Origin: Deroplatys truncata
Lineage: Eukaryota; Arthropoda; Insecta; Mantodea; Mantidae
Length of the DNA: 64,000 nt
Direction: 5' to 3'
NCBI GenBank assembly: GCA_030765065.1
Contig: CM060975.1
Span: 105,110,094 to 105,174,093 of the forward strand
This document shows, piece after piece, positions 43,358-55,659 of the stretch (position 1 is its first letter; every line of letters starts with the position of its first letter). The translations under genes were made by a program, and so were the position numbers. The notes under the pieces are model-generated. The model was not told the DNA's origin, ran no database searches, and saw only the letters and a list, made by a program, of their open reading frames with translations.

Positions 43358-45523
43358 ATAGTACAATTTAGAATTAGCGATGGTCGCACCTGTGATACGT
43401 AGGAGATAGTGTGTAAACAATAAATATATCAGCTTTTCTTATAAGTCAGTGTTTTCTGATCAACCGAATTTCCCCATGAATATTCACTTAATAGACAAAA
43501 TAAAATCAGTTCACAAATACATAAAAGGATTGTTATTACCTTTGCATAAGGAAAATTTTATACATGAAAGGTTACAGTCCTGGACTCAATTTCTTTATGT
43601 AGACAGAACTCAGATAACCACGTTTCAATCTTATGCTTTTAAAGCTTAGAGAACATGCCTTTTGGCATAAGACCGATGCAGCTCTCAATAAAAATATATC
43701 TACCAAAATCTACATTTTGATATCTTCCTGACGATTCCGTTGTGCCACTTATCGGGATCAGAAAGCAGGGACTATACAGCACAAATGTTTGATATTGGAA
43801 TACTTACTATTCTAGATATAAAGAGAAACAGTACTTTAGTTATGAACCTTGTATCTGTCCCCATTTCTCACAATGGTATTTAATATTAAAAAGGCGAAAT
43901 AGCTGAGCATTATGAACTTGAAAAAGTAGTTTACAAATGGTTTCTATGCGTTGGGTCAATTAGAAGTGCTATTTGTGATTTTAGTGTGTGGCCCAATTAT
44001 CCGGATTTCTGCACATCCGTATCACGCAAATCCGCTGGCAATTGGAGTTCTGCTGTATTTGTTTACATTCAGGAATTAAGGGAAAAAGCAATGTCAGTGA
44101 CAATGTCTTTAACTGGGCTTTTATAACGCAATATTTCTTTCGTTCCTTTTTTAAGCAAGGTGCACTTATCTATTAATTCTTTGTGTACTATTCATGTAAG
44201 ATCAACATAATAATTAGTCAATGGCGAAATTTATTCTGAAACATGCACTATCCCCATAGGGCTATTTAATAACGAATATTACGTTCTCCTATTACGAAGT
44301 CATTTGCAAATGCCTTCAGGAAAGCAGGTTATTCTCAACAAACCTTTCAGAAATCATGGTTCTGTAGTCCACAAAAATGAGTAACTTCAATATGACAGTA
44401 ACAGTTGGTCAATCTGGAATATATCCATCTGAGATCAAACCTCTATACCCTGTTTGTAGGCAGCAGGATCTTCAAATAGAAGAGGTTCGAAAAGTGTGAT
44501 TACCTCGTCTTAATATAATTCTGGCAGAAAATTAGGCAAAGAACAAAGAAAAGAGGACATCCAATATTTGAGCCATAAACGGAAAGATAACGTTATGGCC
44601 GGTAGATTGTTCACTAGAAGAAAGTGCCAAGCACAGAGCAAGAAAATCAAAGAAGAAGAGCTTCTTACCCAAAATATTAATCCTTTTTGGTTATGAATAT
44701 GCTGAGGCATGTTTATTTTATAATCATGTGTCTTCAGGTAATGTGAATGATGGGTAGTGTGTACTAAGCATTGTGTGCATTGGGGTCATGAATGTATGGT
44801 AGCAATTGTGTGTCCATAGTGCATAAAAATGTGGAGAAAATGAAGGATTTCATATTATTAGCTACATTTTAGAAGGCGTAGGACGTCCGAAGACGAAACG
44901 GGCAAGGCTTCCTAACCGTTGCAAGGATGATATTGATGATGCTTGTACGGAGAATACTAGTGTTATTAATAACTAACTTCTATAATTTCCTGGGTTCACT
45001 GAAATGCGTCTAGTATTTGTCCTTTATACTTTATCTATGCTGCATACCGTAATAATATGATTTATGCAACAAGTGGATAGCCTTGATGACTATGGCACAA
45101 GTGAATTCGCTCGTGCAGCAATTTTCACGAGTGGCACATTCAGTTTATCCACGAGTTAGATATAACATTCTATGCAATCTTAGCATTATAAATTGTAAGA
45201 AATAAATCATGGAATAATTCGGTATCCATACCCATACAGTGAGAGTGTCTTCATGTGTTATGAGAGGTTAGCTTCTCTCCCTGCATTTCATTTGTGTTGA
45301 ATCGATAAGTAAGACCGCCACTTGCATGCATTCCCTTTCTGGGAGAGAAGTGAGCAGGTGTCACGGACTGTGATGTAGCCTATTATCAGCATAACATTGT
45401 AGGTAATTATAAATTCAAGTCTTAATAATTTACATTTAATAATGTACAGAGGTTTTTGCATCTTCGCTGATAAGAGAAAAGAATATCACAAAATGGTTCC
45501 ATCTTCTCTCTATAAGCCACAGG
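43358..45523. other. Non-coding stretch
   Basis: No gene or repeat is supported. A short basic reading (near 44880-44940) resembles nothing specific. Confidence 0.4.
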
Positions 45524-45815
45524 GTCGTCTTCCGTGATCTAGGGGTACCATGCTAGCCTTTAGTTCCCGAGGTCGCAGATTTAAACGCGGCGGAGGACGA
45601 TGAATTTTTTTCGGGCGTAAAAATCCTAAGCATAGCTTCCTTTGGAAGGGAAGGTAAAACCGGTGGTAGTAGATTTACGGCACGTAAAAGAACCTCAAGC
45701 CTGATAAAGAGGCCTCTAAGCAAAATTACAGGATCTTCACGACCAATATAGAATGGGACACTAAGAACCACAGTAGTTAAAGAGCGTCCATAAATAAAAC
45801 TCAATTTAATTTTAT
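45524..45815 (+). repeat. tRNA-derived SINE, family A, copy 2
   Basis: Starts GTCGTCTTCCGTGATCTAG. The B-box region is diverged (AGATTTAAACGC). The body GGGCGTAAAAATCC, CACGTAAAAGAACCTC and AGAGGCCTC matches copies 1 and 3. It ends near CCATAAATAAAACTC. The most decayed head of the three. Confidence 0.82.
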
Positions 45816-46555
45816 AAGCCACGGCATCATGGAATGCCGGTACTACGTCATTGCCATATGAAATACGCCATTGCTATTATTGGTACGCGTGCTATATTGA
45901 ATTGTGCACGATATTGAATACAGTAACGACCTGTTTGTAATGTTAGGATTGTATAAAATCGACTGCACTTCACATTTTACTCTTCCATAAAGCTCCCGTT
46001 GCAAAGAATACTAATCTTAACAAGAAGGAAATAAACTACAGGTTACATCTCTGAGTTTCATGGAATCTTTATAACCATGCCATTGAATCATCGAGCTTGT
46101 AAGGCTTGTGTTTCCTCAATAAAACATTTTGTGGCGTTACACTGTATGAATTTGGTGTAGTGGGCAACCGTTACAAACTTGTTCGGACATGGCCATGAGG
46201 TAAAACGTAGTAATACTCCGCAAAATGAGCTAATGAAAAACAATGTCAATTATAACATACCGTTAATGGTAGAAGTGCGTCATAAAATTTGTTGAATGGA
46301 AGAAATAGAAACAGAGTATAAACAGATTAAGCAGACATGATGTAGATAAATACATAAAATACTAACGGCTCAGTTCAGCATTAAATGTAACTGAATATTA
46401 TAGCTTTAGGTAACATTTGTGCATAGTCTGCTACAGAAAGTAATTATAATTAAATTGCGTTTGAAGCACTTTGTTTTAACACAGGCTGAAATTCTTTACC
46501 TGTATTGTGGTGGAAACTATCTTATATAGTAAACAATTTTCAGCAGGTATAAATA
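45816..46555. other. Non-coding stretch
   Basis: No feature recognised. Confidence 0.45.
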
Positions 46556-47735
46556 CTAGGGTGGATCGGAAAGTAACGCACAATATTTCTTTTACAAATA
46601 AGTTTAATAGTTAAAATAACAACAACAACAAAAATCGCCAATGAACTTACAACTTTTACATACTTTTCGACATAGTCACCAAGTTTCTCAGCACATTTCT
46701 CCCATCGTGACACCAGTTTCAATATGCCCTGTTCGTAGAAGTCCGTTTCCTTGGAGTATAGCCATCTGCGGACTGCTGATTTCACTTCCGCATCTGTCGC
46801 AAAGCTTTGGCCGGCCAGGACCAAACAGATGAAAGTCCGACGGTGCAAGGTCCGGACTGTATAGTGGATGTTAGAGCACCTCCCAACCAAATTTAGTGAT
46901 TTTCTGACGAACAGCAACAGCAACATGAGGTCGAGCATTGTCATGAAGAATTTTGTAATCGTCAGCATTCATGTTGTGGCGTTTGTCACGAAGGGCAAGA
47001 CGCAACTTCACCAAAATTTCCATGTAGGCTGCAGCATTTACAGTGGTCCCATGTTCAGCAAAGTCCACCAATACAACACCATGCATATCCCAGAACACCG
47101 TCACAAGCACTTTCCTAGCAGATTTAGTCATTTGAATTATTTCTTCGCTGGTGAACCAGCATGTTTCCACTCCAAACTTGCCTGCTTGGTTTCGGGCGTG
47201 TAGTGGTATGCCCACGATTCATCACCAGTGACGATTCCTTTCAGAAAGTGGTGTACCGCGTTAGGTGATCCAAATTTGTCATCATTCGCTTGCCCTTGTG
47301 GTTGTCCGTCAGGTTCTTAGGCACCCAGCGAGTACTAACTTTACGAAATTTCAACGTGTCATGAACCATATCGTAGACTGCACCACAGGAAATGTTGAAC
47401 TGCAATCGATAAGGTTCGCAGTTGCACACGCCGGTCGTTCAAAATTACCGCCTCAATGCCTCTGACATTCTGCGGGGTTGCAGCTGTTAGCGGCCTCCCG
47501 GAGAGTGGCGAATCACTAAGGTTCATAGGTCCTCTAGGAAGAATGCACACCCCCTGGAGACATTGCTACGGTCCATACAATCATCCCCATACAAGCCACG
47601 GATGTCCCTGTGAATATCACTCGGTTTATGCCCTTTGGCCCACAAATATCGAACCGCACCTCTCTTCTCTTCACAAGTAGACGACAGTAACATGCGTGCC
47701 ACCTTTGTTGCGTAGTTCACGCTTCTCTCGCTTCC
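46556..47735 (-). mobile_element. mariner transposon 3, right end missing
   Basis: The left end CTAGGGTGGATCGGAAAGTAACGC follows TA and marks the 3' side of a minus-strand transposase. The expected inverse of this end is absent on the right, where the element meets a fragment of the unclassified repeat at 47736. A different mariner subgroup from copies 1 and 2, judged by sequence. Confidence 0.85.
46600..47720 (-). pseudogene. mariner transposase pseudogene (third subgroup)
   Basis: The pieces, in order, are YLWAKGHKPSDIHRDIRGLY (near 47650), RPLTAATPQNVRGIEAVI and VSTRWVPKNLTDNHKGKRM (near 47300), GDESWAYHYTPETKQA (near 47200), SARKVLVTVFWDMHGVVLVD, ILHDNARPHVAVAV, and YSPDLAPSDFHLF after an in-frame TAA near 46880. 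All three catalytic aspartates can be seen, with 34-residue spacing. At least three frame changes and one stop break it. Confidence 0.88.
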
Positions 47736-47772
47736 TCTACTTACTATAGGTAAGTAGTACAGGAAGTAAAAA
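47736..47772 (+). repeat. Unclassified ~0.9 kb repeat, end fragment K
   Basis: TCCTCTACTTACTATAGG...GGAAGTAAAAAC matches the last ~40 bases of the family, directly beside the broken end of mariner 3. Confidence 0.55.
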
Positions 47773-48160
47773 CTTCAAGAAATCTCAGGAAAATATGCAA
47801 ATGCGGTGTCATGCTCTCCGGTGAGGGTTATTTAAATCGTGATGTTTCTCGCTTATTTCACAGATACCATTTTTACACAAAAATGTCCCTAAAGAATTGG
47901 ATTTCAAAGTGTGTTAAGAAACAAAACATTGAATTTTGAATCTTTTGCCCAGTTTTTTCATTGGTCAGTCCCCTTAAGGGGCAAATATGTCCCATATCTG
48001 TTGCCAGTTGAAAATATTCTAACATGCTATTAGTCAATTGGTGTCTCAGATTTAACTGCAGTACACAGTATGTAATTTTGGCTCTGTTAGTTCCTTTACA
48101 CGTCCATGAGACTGTAATACTCAATTACAGTTAATACTGCCTTAACCGTTAGTACAACTA
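47773..48160. other. Non-coding stretch
   Basis: No feature recognised. Confidence 0.5.
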
Positions 48161-49482
48161 AAGGATGATTTACGAAGAACTGGCACATTTATTTCTTTAA
48201 TTGTTTCAAAACGAGTTATGCTAGCGACAACTTATTATACCTGAAATGCAGGGGAATTTTGGGAATTATTTATTTCTGTAGCAAATGTTGAAAATGTCCT
48301 CCATCCTGCATAAAGCACAACTCAACACGCCGTTTCATGTTACTGGTCACTCGTTGGAGGACTCTGTTGTCAATAGCTTGAATCTCCTGTGTTGTGCTTC
48401 AGATCGTCCAATGTCTGGGACATGTGGCATAAACCCTGTCTTTTAAGTAGCCCCATACAAAGAAGTCCGATGTCAAATCCGGAGATCTAGGTGGCCACAG
48501 GTTCTTGGAAATTATCCGGCCGTCAAAGAAACTTGCAGTTAGTGCCATGGATTCATTTGATGTATGGCATGTAGCGCCGTCCTGCTGAAAATATCCTTGA
48601 CTCAGCTCTACGTGTCTAGTTGCTCAGCAAACTCCATGGAAATCCATCGGTACTCTGCAGTGTTCACATTTTTTAAAAAAAAAATTCGTCCCACTATTAT
48701 CTGTGTGGATATTGCGTACCAAACTCCGATTTTAACCGGGTGCATAGGTGCTTCATGAATAACATGTGGATTTTCGCTGGCTCAATAGCGCAAGTTATTT
48801 GAGTTCACATAGCCGGATAAATGGAACCATGCTTCATCTGTGAACCATGTGATGGAGAATATGGCAGGATATTTGCACAATGAACGCCTAAAACCAAGGA
48901 CAATAATTCAGTCGTCTATCCTTATCTGATTCCTGTAACTGATGGACAACCGTAATCCTATACGGCTGTAGGCCTGCACTTTTCACAGTTCTCTGGCACA
49001 TTGAGTAGCTGTACCCTTGTCTCCTGCGACAAACGTCTTAATGATTTTTGGGTGACTGATTCAGTCGTGCTCTTACGTCAACAACAACCATGGGAAGCCT
49101 AGATGAACGATCCAGTTGTTTCCAATTTGTTTACCAGTCCCAGTATTGTGTTTCTTTGGGGAGGATTCCGAACACCAAATTCTCTCTGGTATGCCTTTTG
49201 AGTAGCTATAATTGAATTCGTAACACAGTATTTCTTTACAATGAAGAGTCGTTCATTCAATGTGCATTCTATTTTCACGTTGACTAGAACAAAATCTCAA
49301 AAACAGTTGCAGACAATAAAACTAACAATTACAAATAAAACATGAACATCTGCGCATTTGATGACAGGCAATCGAAACTTCTGAACATTCTGCTTAATTT
49401 GGTGCTAAAATTGGGGCAATATGTGAAATTCGAACAGAATAATTAAAGAAAGAAATGTGTCAGTTCTTCATAAATCACCCTG
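48161..49482 (-). mobile_element. Tc1/mariner-type DNA transposon, copy 2
   Basis: 1322 bases, same element as 21462-22759. It has inverted ends (GGATGATTTACGAAGAACTGG and the inverse of TCTTCATAAATCACCCTG). TA precedes the left end, but CA follows the right, so the duplication has decayed. This copy keeps the segment near 48750-48800 and the first catalytic aspartate codon (FTDEAWF) that copy 1 lacks. It has its own deletions: about 26 bases near 49110 and a proline codon before the third aspartate (LTS-DFF). The transposase is broken into short frames. Confidence 0.9.
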
Positions 49483-50279
49483 CAAATCCCGAAGTCTGAG
49501 AAACTAAACATGAAATTATCCACTGGCTGTAAAAGTTACGGAGGTGTAACTACTGCAGACAGAAATTCAAGTCCCATAAACATTAACAAGTGTCCATTGT
49601 TCATCTCAATGCTGGGTCAGAAGTACAAGTTGTTTACCAGGATATGCCGCAACAATGGTCCATAACGACGATTGTTTTACTACCTTTCCTATTCTACAAC
49701 CTTTGTCCTTGGCTGCCTAGACTGTTTCATCACAACCATTTAGCACTTTGCATATCGACAATTAGGTGAGCACTTCCTTCCGTATCCCATAATTTAAAGT
49801 AGTTGAGTTTACCCGATGTGTTTCCTTTCTTTTCTGTTTATTTATTTTAATAATACGCGATAACTGTCAGTATTTGCGACGACATGGATTTTCAAATTAA
49901 AATACCGTACCAGCAATCAGGGGTTCTACGTCAACTATGACTCCAACAGGAACGCTAACCAGAACGGCAACGATAAAGTTAAGGGGGAGGTATACCTTAA
50001 TACATAATTTTTTCACTCTAAGTCTATAACCTTTTTGCAGACATGTTGAAACATTAACTGCAATTTTATGTCTGTATCACTTATGGTTCAGCAGCTATGC
50101 CCTTTTTATCACTATTTTATTAGCTTTCAAAGTTTCAGTCCTTTTAATTTTGAAGATATTGATTCAATTGTTTTATTACGCATTTACTACAGATTTGAAA
50201 CATTATTTTTTTAAAGTTCTGGTAATTGCATTGTCACACTTGTCACTTTTGCGGTTTGCCCGTAAGATCTTTTTACGCA
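49483..50279. other. Non-coding stretch
   Basis: No gene recognised. An open frame from 50150 runs into the SINE and is chance. Confidence 0.45.
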
Positions 50280-50580
50280 AAAAAATTAAATCGAGTTTTA
50301 TTTATGGATACTCTTTAACTGCTGTGGTCCTTAGCGTCCCATTCTATATTGGGCGTGAAAGACCGGTAATTTTGCTCCGAGGCTTCTTTATCAGGCTTGA
50401 GGTTCTTTTACGTGCAGTAAATCTACGACACGGGACCACCAGCTTTACTTCCCTTCCGAAGGAAGGCATGTTAAGGATTTTTACGCCCGAAAAAACATCC
50501 ATCGCCTTCCGGCGGGATTTGAACCCTCGACTTCCGGAACTAGAGGCTAGCATGGTAACCACTGCACCACGGAGGACGAC
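50280..50580 (-). repeat. tRNA-derived SINE, family A, copy 3
   Basis: Best-preserved head. On the minus strand it starts GTCGTCCTCCG, then the A box TGGTGCAGTGG and B box GGGTTCAAATCCC, in the positions of RNA polymerase III promoters. The body and tail match copies 1 and 2. The 178-codon plus-strand open frame across it is not a gene. Confidence 0.88.
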
Positions 50581-52439
50581 ATTTACGGCAAAGGAGATTT
50601 TTTACGGCTTAATGGGTAGATTCAAAGAGTTACGGGTTTTTACCACGGACTTGACAAACATTAAATTATATTGCATTATACTGTAACTTAAGATTACACA
50701 TTGATTGAACCGTGCTAATTGGTATACAGGGCTGTGATAGGCCAGAAATTATCTGTGTGTCTATCCATCAAGATCATCGTCCGCGTTCACTGGGTTGCAA
50801 CGGAATGCATAGCGTACGGCTTTAAAATTTGATTGTACCACTATACTAAACCCTGTTTCTTATAACCTTGCCCCACAGACATGTACTCTTCCGCGCTGCA
50901 TTTCCTTTCTCTTTCCCATAGTTGGCTAATGTACACCTTCGAATGGTGACAAACAAGCAGTGCAGTGTGCAGTGCAAGGATAGGCGATAAAAGCGATATA
51001 AACACATTCTAATGATAAATGCACGTGCTTTCGTCATAGAGAGGCAGGTTTAAACCAAAGGATCCTTCCATCTATTTGTTGATAATTTACATGCATTCCA
51101 TATGCACTGACTCTGTTGCATAATATATTTAATTTATACGGTTAATCTGTAAATTGGTCAATTATCTTCGAATATATTAAGATAAAGATCAAGTTAAATA
51201 AGAACTATTTTGTGTCGCATGACAATCTATTCCACGACAGCAACCAATGAGAGGTGACTGTTAAGAGATACGGGGTAAAGTTATAGACCTTAGTGATCTC
51301 TAGCAACCAGCAATAAATGGGCGCGAACATTCAGTAGTGGACGACGTGAACTTTTAAAGCCAATTCCCTCACGTAAATTGTTTACCTTATTCACATTTTA
51401 TGCTGCGGGATATAAGTCTCTCATTTCTGTAATACATTTTGTTTAAGTTCACCTTATCAAGCATAAAATATGGACCAGAAATCTGTGTTTAGCCTAGGAA
51501 GCAGTGTTCTTTGCTTTAATACGTGTTTATCGTGGTATCAGGAAGAATTTCAGCATGTGAGACAGAAGGCTGTACTGTGGGGTCTTCAAAGATTCTTATT
51601 TATTTTACATGTAATTTCTGTGCATTTACTGCACTGAATATTTTACAAATTATACATTTCATGTCATGCAAAATTATTACGCTTTGCTGGGCGAGGAAAA
51701 GAATTATGGGCTTCAATTTCAGGAAGTTGACAAGTATGCATTGGTTTCAAAGCTTCAAGATACATTTTAGCAAGAAACAGTCCGGGTTTAAGAAAAATTG
51801 TTGAAGCTCAAACTTTTTCTGTGATACAACACAATAATTTCCGAAGTTGTAACTAATCTATCAAAGTACTTATAAAATGCATTAAAATGACAAGGTTTTT
51901 TTAGGTTTTAGAAAGGAATAACGGCATTAAATGATTTTTATCGTGTTTCTAATACGCCACGGAACAATTTAAAGGCCAAAAAATGAACATTTCACGATTT
52001 TGTCATATTGATCAGGTCAGAACAAGAACGAGAGACTTAATCAAGTTCCAATTTTCTGTTCCCGTTCTCAGTAAAGGTTTATTGTATTCAGTTGTCTACA
52101 GAAAGAAATTACCCAAGTAAACCCACCGGAACTATAGTAGCAAGCTTGGTGGAAATTGGTTAACTTGGTATTATGTTGACCGAGTTGCCAATAAACGAAA
52201 ACATATCATTGGTGAATTACAAGCACATTCATCCAAATGCGCAAATTCGACTTCACGTTATCGACAGTCATTCATAGGCACTACATTTCCCATTTCCGAA
52301 CTACTAAGAACCAAACTCCCTTGTGTATTTTTGCTTCCATTTCTCGTTCTAGTTGCGTTCCCGTTAATTGGGGGCCAGCCCTAGAGATATTCACATCATT
52401 TTAATACTTCATTTGTGTATTTTTCTGAAATTTGTTATA
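50581..52439. other. AT-rich non-coding stretch
   Basis: No feature recognised. Confidence 0.45.
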
Positions 52440-52560
52440 AAAATTTGGGCGTGCAACATATATCGAGCACTCCAAATTCTTAGGACCGTTTCCGAGAAAA
52501 TAAATAAATAAAATGAAACGTTTTCCATTTACCAGGTACGTTGGGGTGGGGGCAATTAAT
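52440..52560 (+). repeat. Unclassified ~0.9 kb repeat, internal fragment L
   Basis: GAGAAAATAAA...ACGTTTTCCATTTACC...GTTGGGGTGGGGG matches the segment around CATGTAAAGGGTA and GGGGTGGGGG of the full copies. Both ends are missing. Confidence 0.5.
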
Positions 52561-53039
52561 CATTGAAGCTAAGCATTAAAATGCATTTTTAATATGAAGA
52601 TCTTAGTCACATTGTATACCTTCTTACTAGCAAGTTATCTACCAAAGCATCAAGCACAACCTCTGACCTTTACCCATATATTTGAGAAAGTGCATTTACA
52701 TTAAAAATGCTAACCTAAGAAACCAGCAACGAAAAGTTGTCTTATTTCTGAACACCTAACAAGATTTAAAGGCATTTATAAACAATTAAACACTCTTTAA
52801 CATTTATGTATTGTAATATAGGAGTGACACTGAAAATATCTCAATGGGGATGACTGGCGGTCAAGCAGTAAATCTAAAATACAAATAACAGAAGTTTAAA
52901 CTTCCTTTTTAAAATGTAAATTGGCGTGTTGTGCATTTCAAATAAGTGAAATGTAAAAATAATTGTTTAGATTGGAAAGTTTTTAAACGAAATCTCGTAT
53001 ATGCAGAACGTTGACACCTGATTGAGAACTTAACCTTAG
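52561..53039. other. Non-coding stretch
   Basis: No feature recognised. Confidence 0.45.
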
Positions 53040-53215
53040 TGAAACACTGGTTAGTTGTAACAGGTTTAAGGACAGCCGTAAAGACGCAGGACCTACATGT
53101 TCCACGCGGAAGATCAGGTCGGCCGTGCGGACACACTCATACGTACTTGGTACAAACATAGCGGGATTTGATCTCGCAACTACCGTGACTTCCATGAATC
53201 ACATTCAGCTATTTG
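53040..53215 (-). repeat. tRNA-like SINE remnant (minus strand)
   Basis: The minus-strand B-box-like GAGATCAAATCCCGC is followed by a GC-richer body (GTACCAAGTACGTATGAG, CGCACGGCCGACCTGATC). The A box is not clear. One copy. Confidence 0.4.
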
Positions 53216-53480
53216 TTTCGAACAGAACCACTGCAAACGTTTAACGAGAAAAAAAATCACTAAAAAGGGTTGGTATTTCATGGTATTAACAATGCTCTTC
53301 AATAAAATCGAGACATCCTCAGAAAATCTCTAAATTCAAAATAAAACGTAAGCAACAACGCTTTAATGGGAGGGTGAGGTGTAATAACATGTTTTTGGTC
53401 GACCACACTACAATACGATGATTACATGTAACATAACTTAACTCTTATGGCATCCATAATACTTCATTATGATCCTATTC

Positions 53481-53664
53481 GGTGGCGTGCGCACCTTCCT
53501 TATCGCCCATACCTTTTAACATCTTAAAAGCTGGAGTTCACTGGGATACATTCCTCAGATAAACAATGAAATACGTGTATTAAAATAAAGTAGATTCTGT
53601 TCATTGTAACTTTAATACTCTAATAAATTGAGTTAATTTCCTGTGCTTCAATATGTGTTGCTTT
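53481..53664 (+). repeat. Direct repeat pair, copy 1
   Basis: About 184 bases matching 54294-54470: CCCATACCTTTTAACA, CAGTTCACTGGGATACATTC, AAATACGTGTATT and AATAAATTGAGTT in the same order. No coding capacity. Confidence 0.85.
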
Positions 53665-54263
53665 CACGTTGCCTGCAAAAATCAATAAATATAGCGTGGA
53701 CTCAATAGGACTGACATCGTTTGCACTACTCGTAAGCACGCTCAAGGTCCTGCCATCCGATCAGCATTTAATTACATACAATTAACAAGGTAAGATATTT
53801 TTGATACAACCCAAAGTTTTTAAATTATAGTGCGGTAGACCAAACGTTACCGCTCGTTTCATAAACGTATTCGCGTCTTATTATTGCCATTACAGTCTTG
53901 GTGCACAATATAGTAGTATAGATTCGGTAAACGGTGCTGATCCTATAAATGCGTCTGTAGCGTCGCCTAGTTTGCAAGCAAGCCGAAAGGAAGACGCATG
54001 AAGCAAACCCTCTGTTTCTTTCACACATCCTTTAACTTAGACATCATTTAACTGCTAAAAGATTGCATCTCGCCATATTAAAGCATTCATTACAGAATAT
54101 GATGGTGAAGATGTTTATTTATTCACTCAAAAGTCTATTCTCCATGAAAAAAAATTCTCTAAACCCTGTATACTAACAATTTATTTGTATTTTCTACCCC
54201 TTCACATTTTAATGCCTTCTGCCTGATTTAAGTAGTCATTATCTCGGTAAGCTGAAGGGAATT
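53665..54263. other. Non-coding stretch between direct repeats
   Basis: No feature recognised. Confidence 0.45.
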
Positions 54264-54296
54264 CACAACTTAATTCCGTTTTGGAATTAAGTTGTG
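54264..54296. other. Perfect 14-bp hairpin
   Basis: CACAACTTAATTCC and its exact inverse complement, separated by five bases (GTTTT). It lies directly at the start of the second direct-repeat copy. Confidence 0.9.
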
Positions 54297-54470
54297 GTGT
54301 ACGCAGCTCCCCTATCACCCATACCTTTTAACACCTTCAAAGCTGCAGTTCACTGGGATACATTCGCCAGATAAACAACGAAATACGTGTATTTAAAATA
54401 AATTCTATTCATTGTAATTTTAATATTCTAATAAATTGAGTTCTCCTTTGCTTCAATATATGTTGCTTTT
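54294..54470 (+). repeat. Direct repeat pair, copy 2
   Basis: Partner of 53481-53664, same orientation, about 810 bases away. Begins at the base of the hairpin. Confidence 0.85.
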
Positions 54471-54890
54471 TATTTTTCATTATTGCAAATGTTCCACACG
54501 AAGGAGCGTTCGTTTAAACTTTGAAATTGCGGGTGTAAATTCAAGATCAATAATTAAATCTAAGCATACTTTTTTCCGTACTTAAAACGGCTCTGAGGTT
54601 ATGTCTTTATTTTTAAAAGTGTCTTGTGCTTTTTAAAGTGGAATGATATCGTTTATATTTTCTGTAACCCTATTATGAATGCGCAATAATAACATTTAGT
54701 TTCAAAGTAGCTACAAAAGTCTATCCGTACATTTAAAATTTAAATTGCTAAAATCTCCTAAAATATTACAGTTTTTTAAATTAATATTTCGAAATGTTTA
54801 AAATATATCAGACTGAAATTTGAACACCTCATATTATGTACTTAAGATAAAACTAATAAATTTAAACGAAATTAGTTGAAATTGATGGAA
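54471..54890. other. AT-rich non-coding stretch
   Basis: No feature recognised. Confidence 0.45.
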
Positions 54891-55142
54891 TTTAGTATTT
54901 TCAGTGCGTCCTTTAAGGACACCAGGAAGTGATTGCATTTCTGCCATACCCAAGTTATGCGTACAATTCAATTTCAGTTTTTGTTACTAAAATTTGCTGG
55001 ATTAAAATGAAATTTGGGAGTCTTAGAGAAGAAGCGTTTCTGCACTTAATTAGTATATAATATTTGGGATAAATTCAAAAACTTTTATGAAAAAGTGGCA
55101 TAAGTCACACCATGTTTTCTAATAAAAAAGTTTGTACCTCAT

Positions 55143-55456
55143 ACTTCAGGTACACTTTTCTTCCTTAGGGTTGATTGTACAGACACCACTTTTTTCCTGT
55201 GATACTTAACATATAGCTTGAGATCCTGAAGTAAATTAAATTTGGATACCATAAATATGAGAAGGTAAAAAAAATGTTGCATATCTAATGACACAAATGA
55301 CCTATATTTTTTACCAGTTACTATTTTTTCTATCCATCTTAAACTTAATATTCCAAGAAAAGGTTAGTTCACTGGCTACATTAGGTAGCTATACATGTAC
55401 AGTAAAAATTTCATGACAATAGCTTTGATAGTTTTTGAGAAAAGTGTACCTGAAGT
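55143..55456. repeat. Possible MITE with 19-bp terminal inverted repeats
   Basis: ACTTCAGGTACACTTTTCT at 55143-55161 and its exact inverse complement at 55438-55456 bound 314 bases with no open frame. No clear target duplication was seen at the ends. One copy in the window. Confidence 0.45.
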
Positions 55457-55659
55457 GTTAAAAAATGAAGTTACGGGAAATTGAGTCGAAAGTTGAAAGT
55501 GCAGTTTTACTCACTTTGTCAGAACATGCCAGCCCCATATTCCTCATCACTGTGGTTATTTTCAGCTCCTCTCTTCTTCTTCTTGGGCCTAGCCTTGCCT
55601 ACAAGTCTGAGGGGATGGGTACAGGAAGCAATGTGCTTCCATCTGCAACTTGACTTCGA

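Noticed and set aside
50150-50686. 178-codon plus-strand open frame
   Set aside because: Most of it is the antisense strand of a family A SINE. The rest is AT-rich and has no domain.
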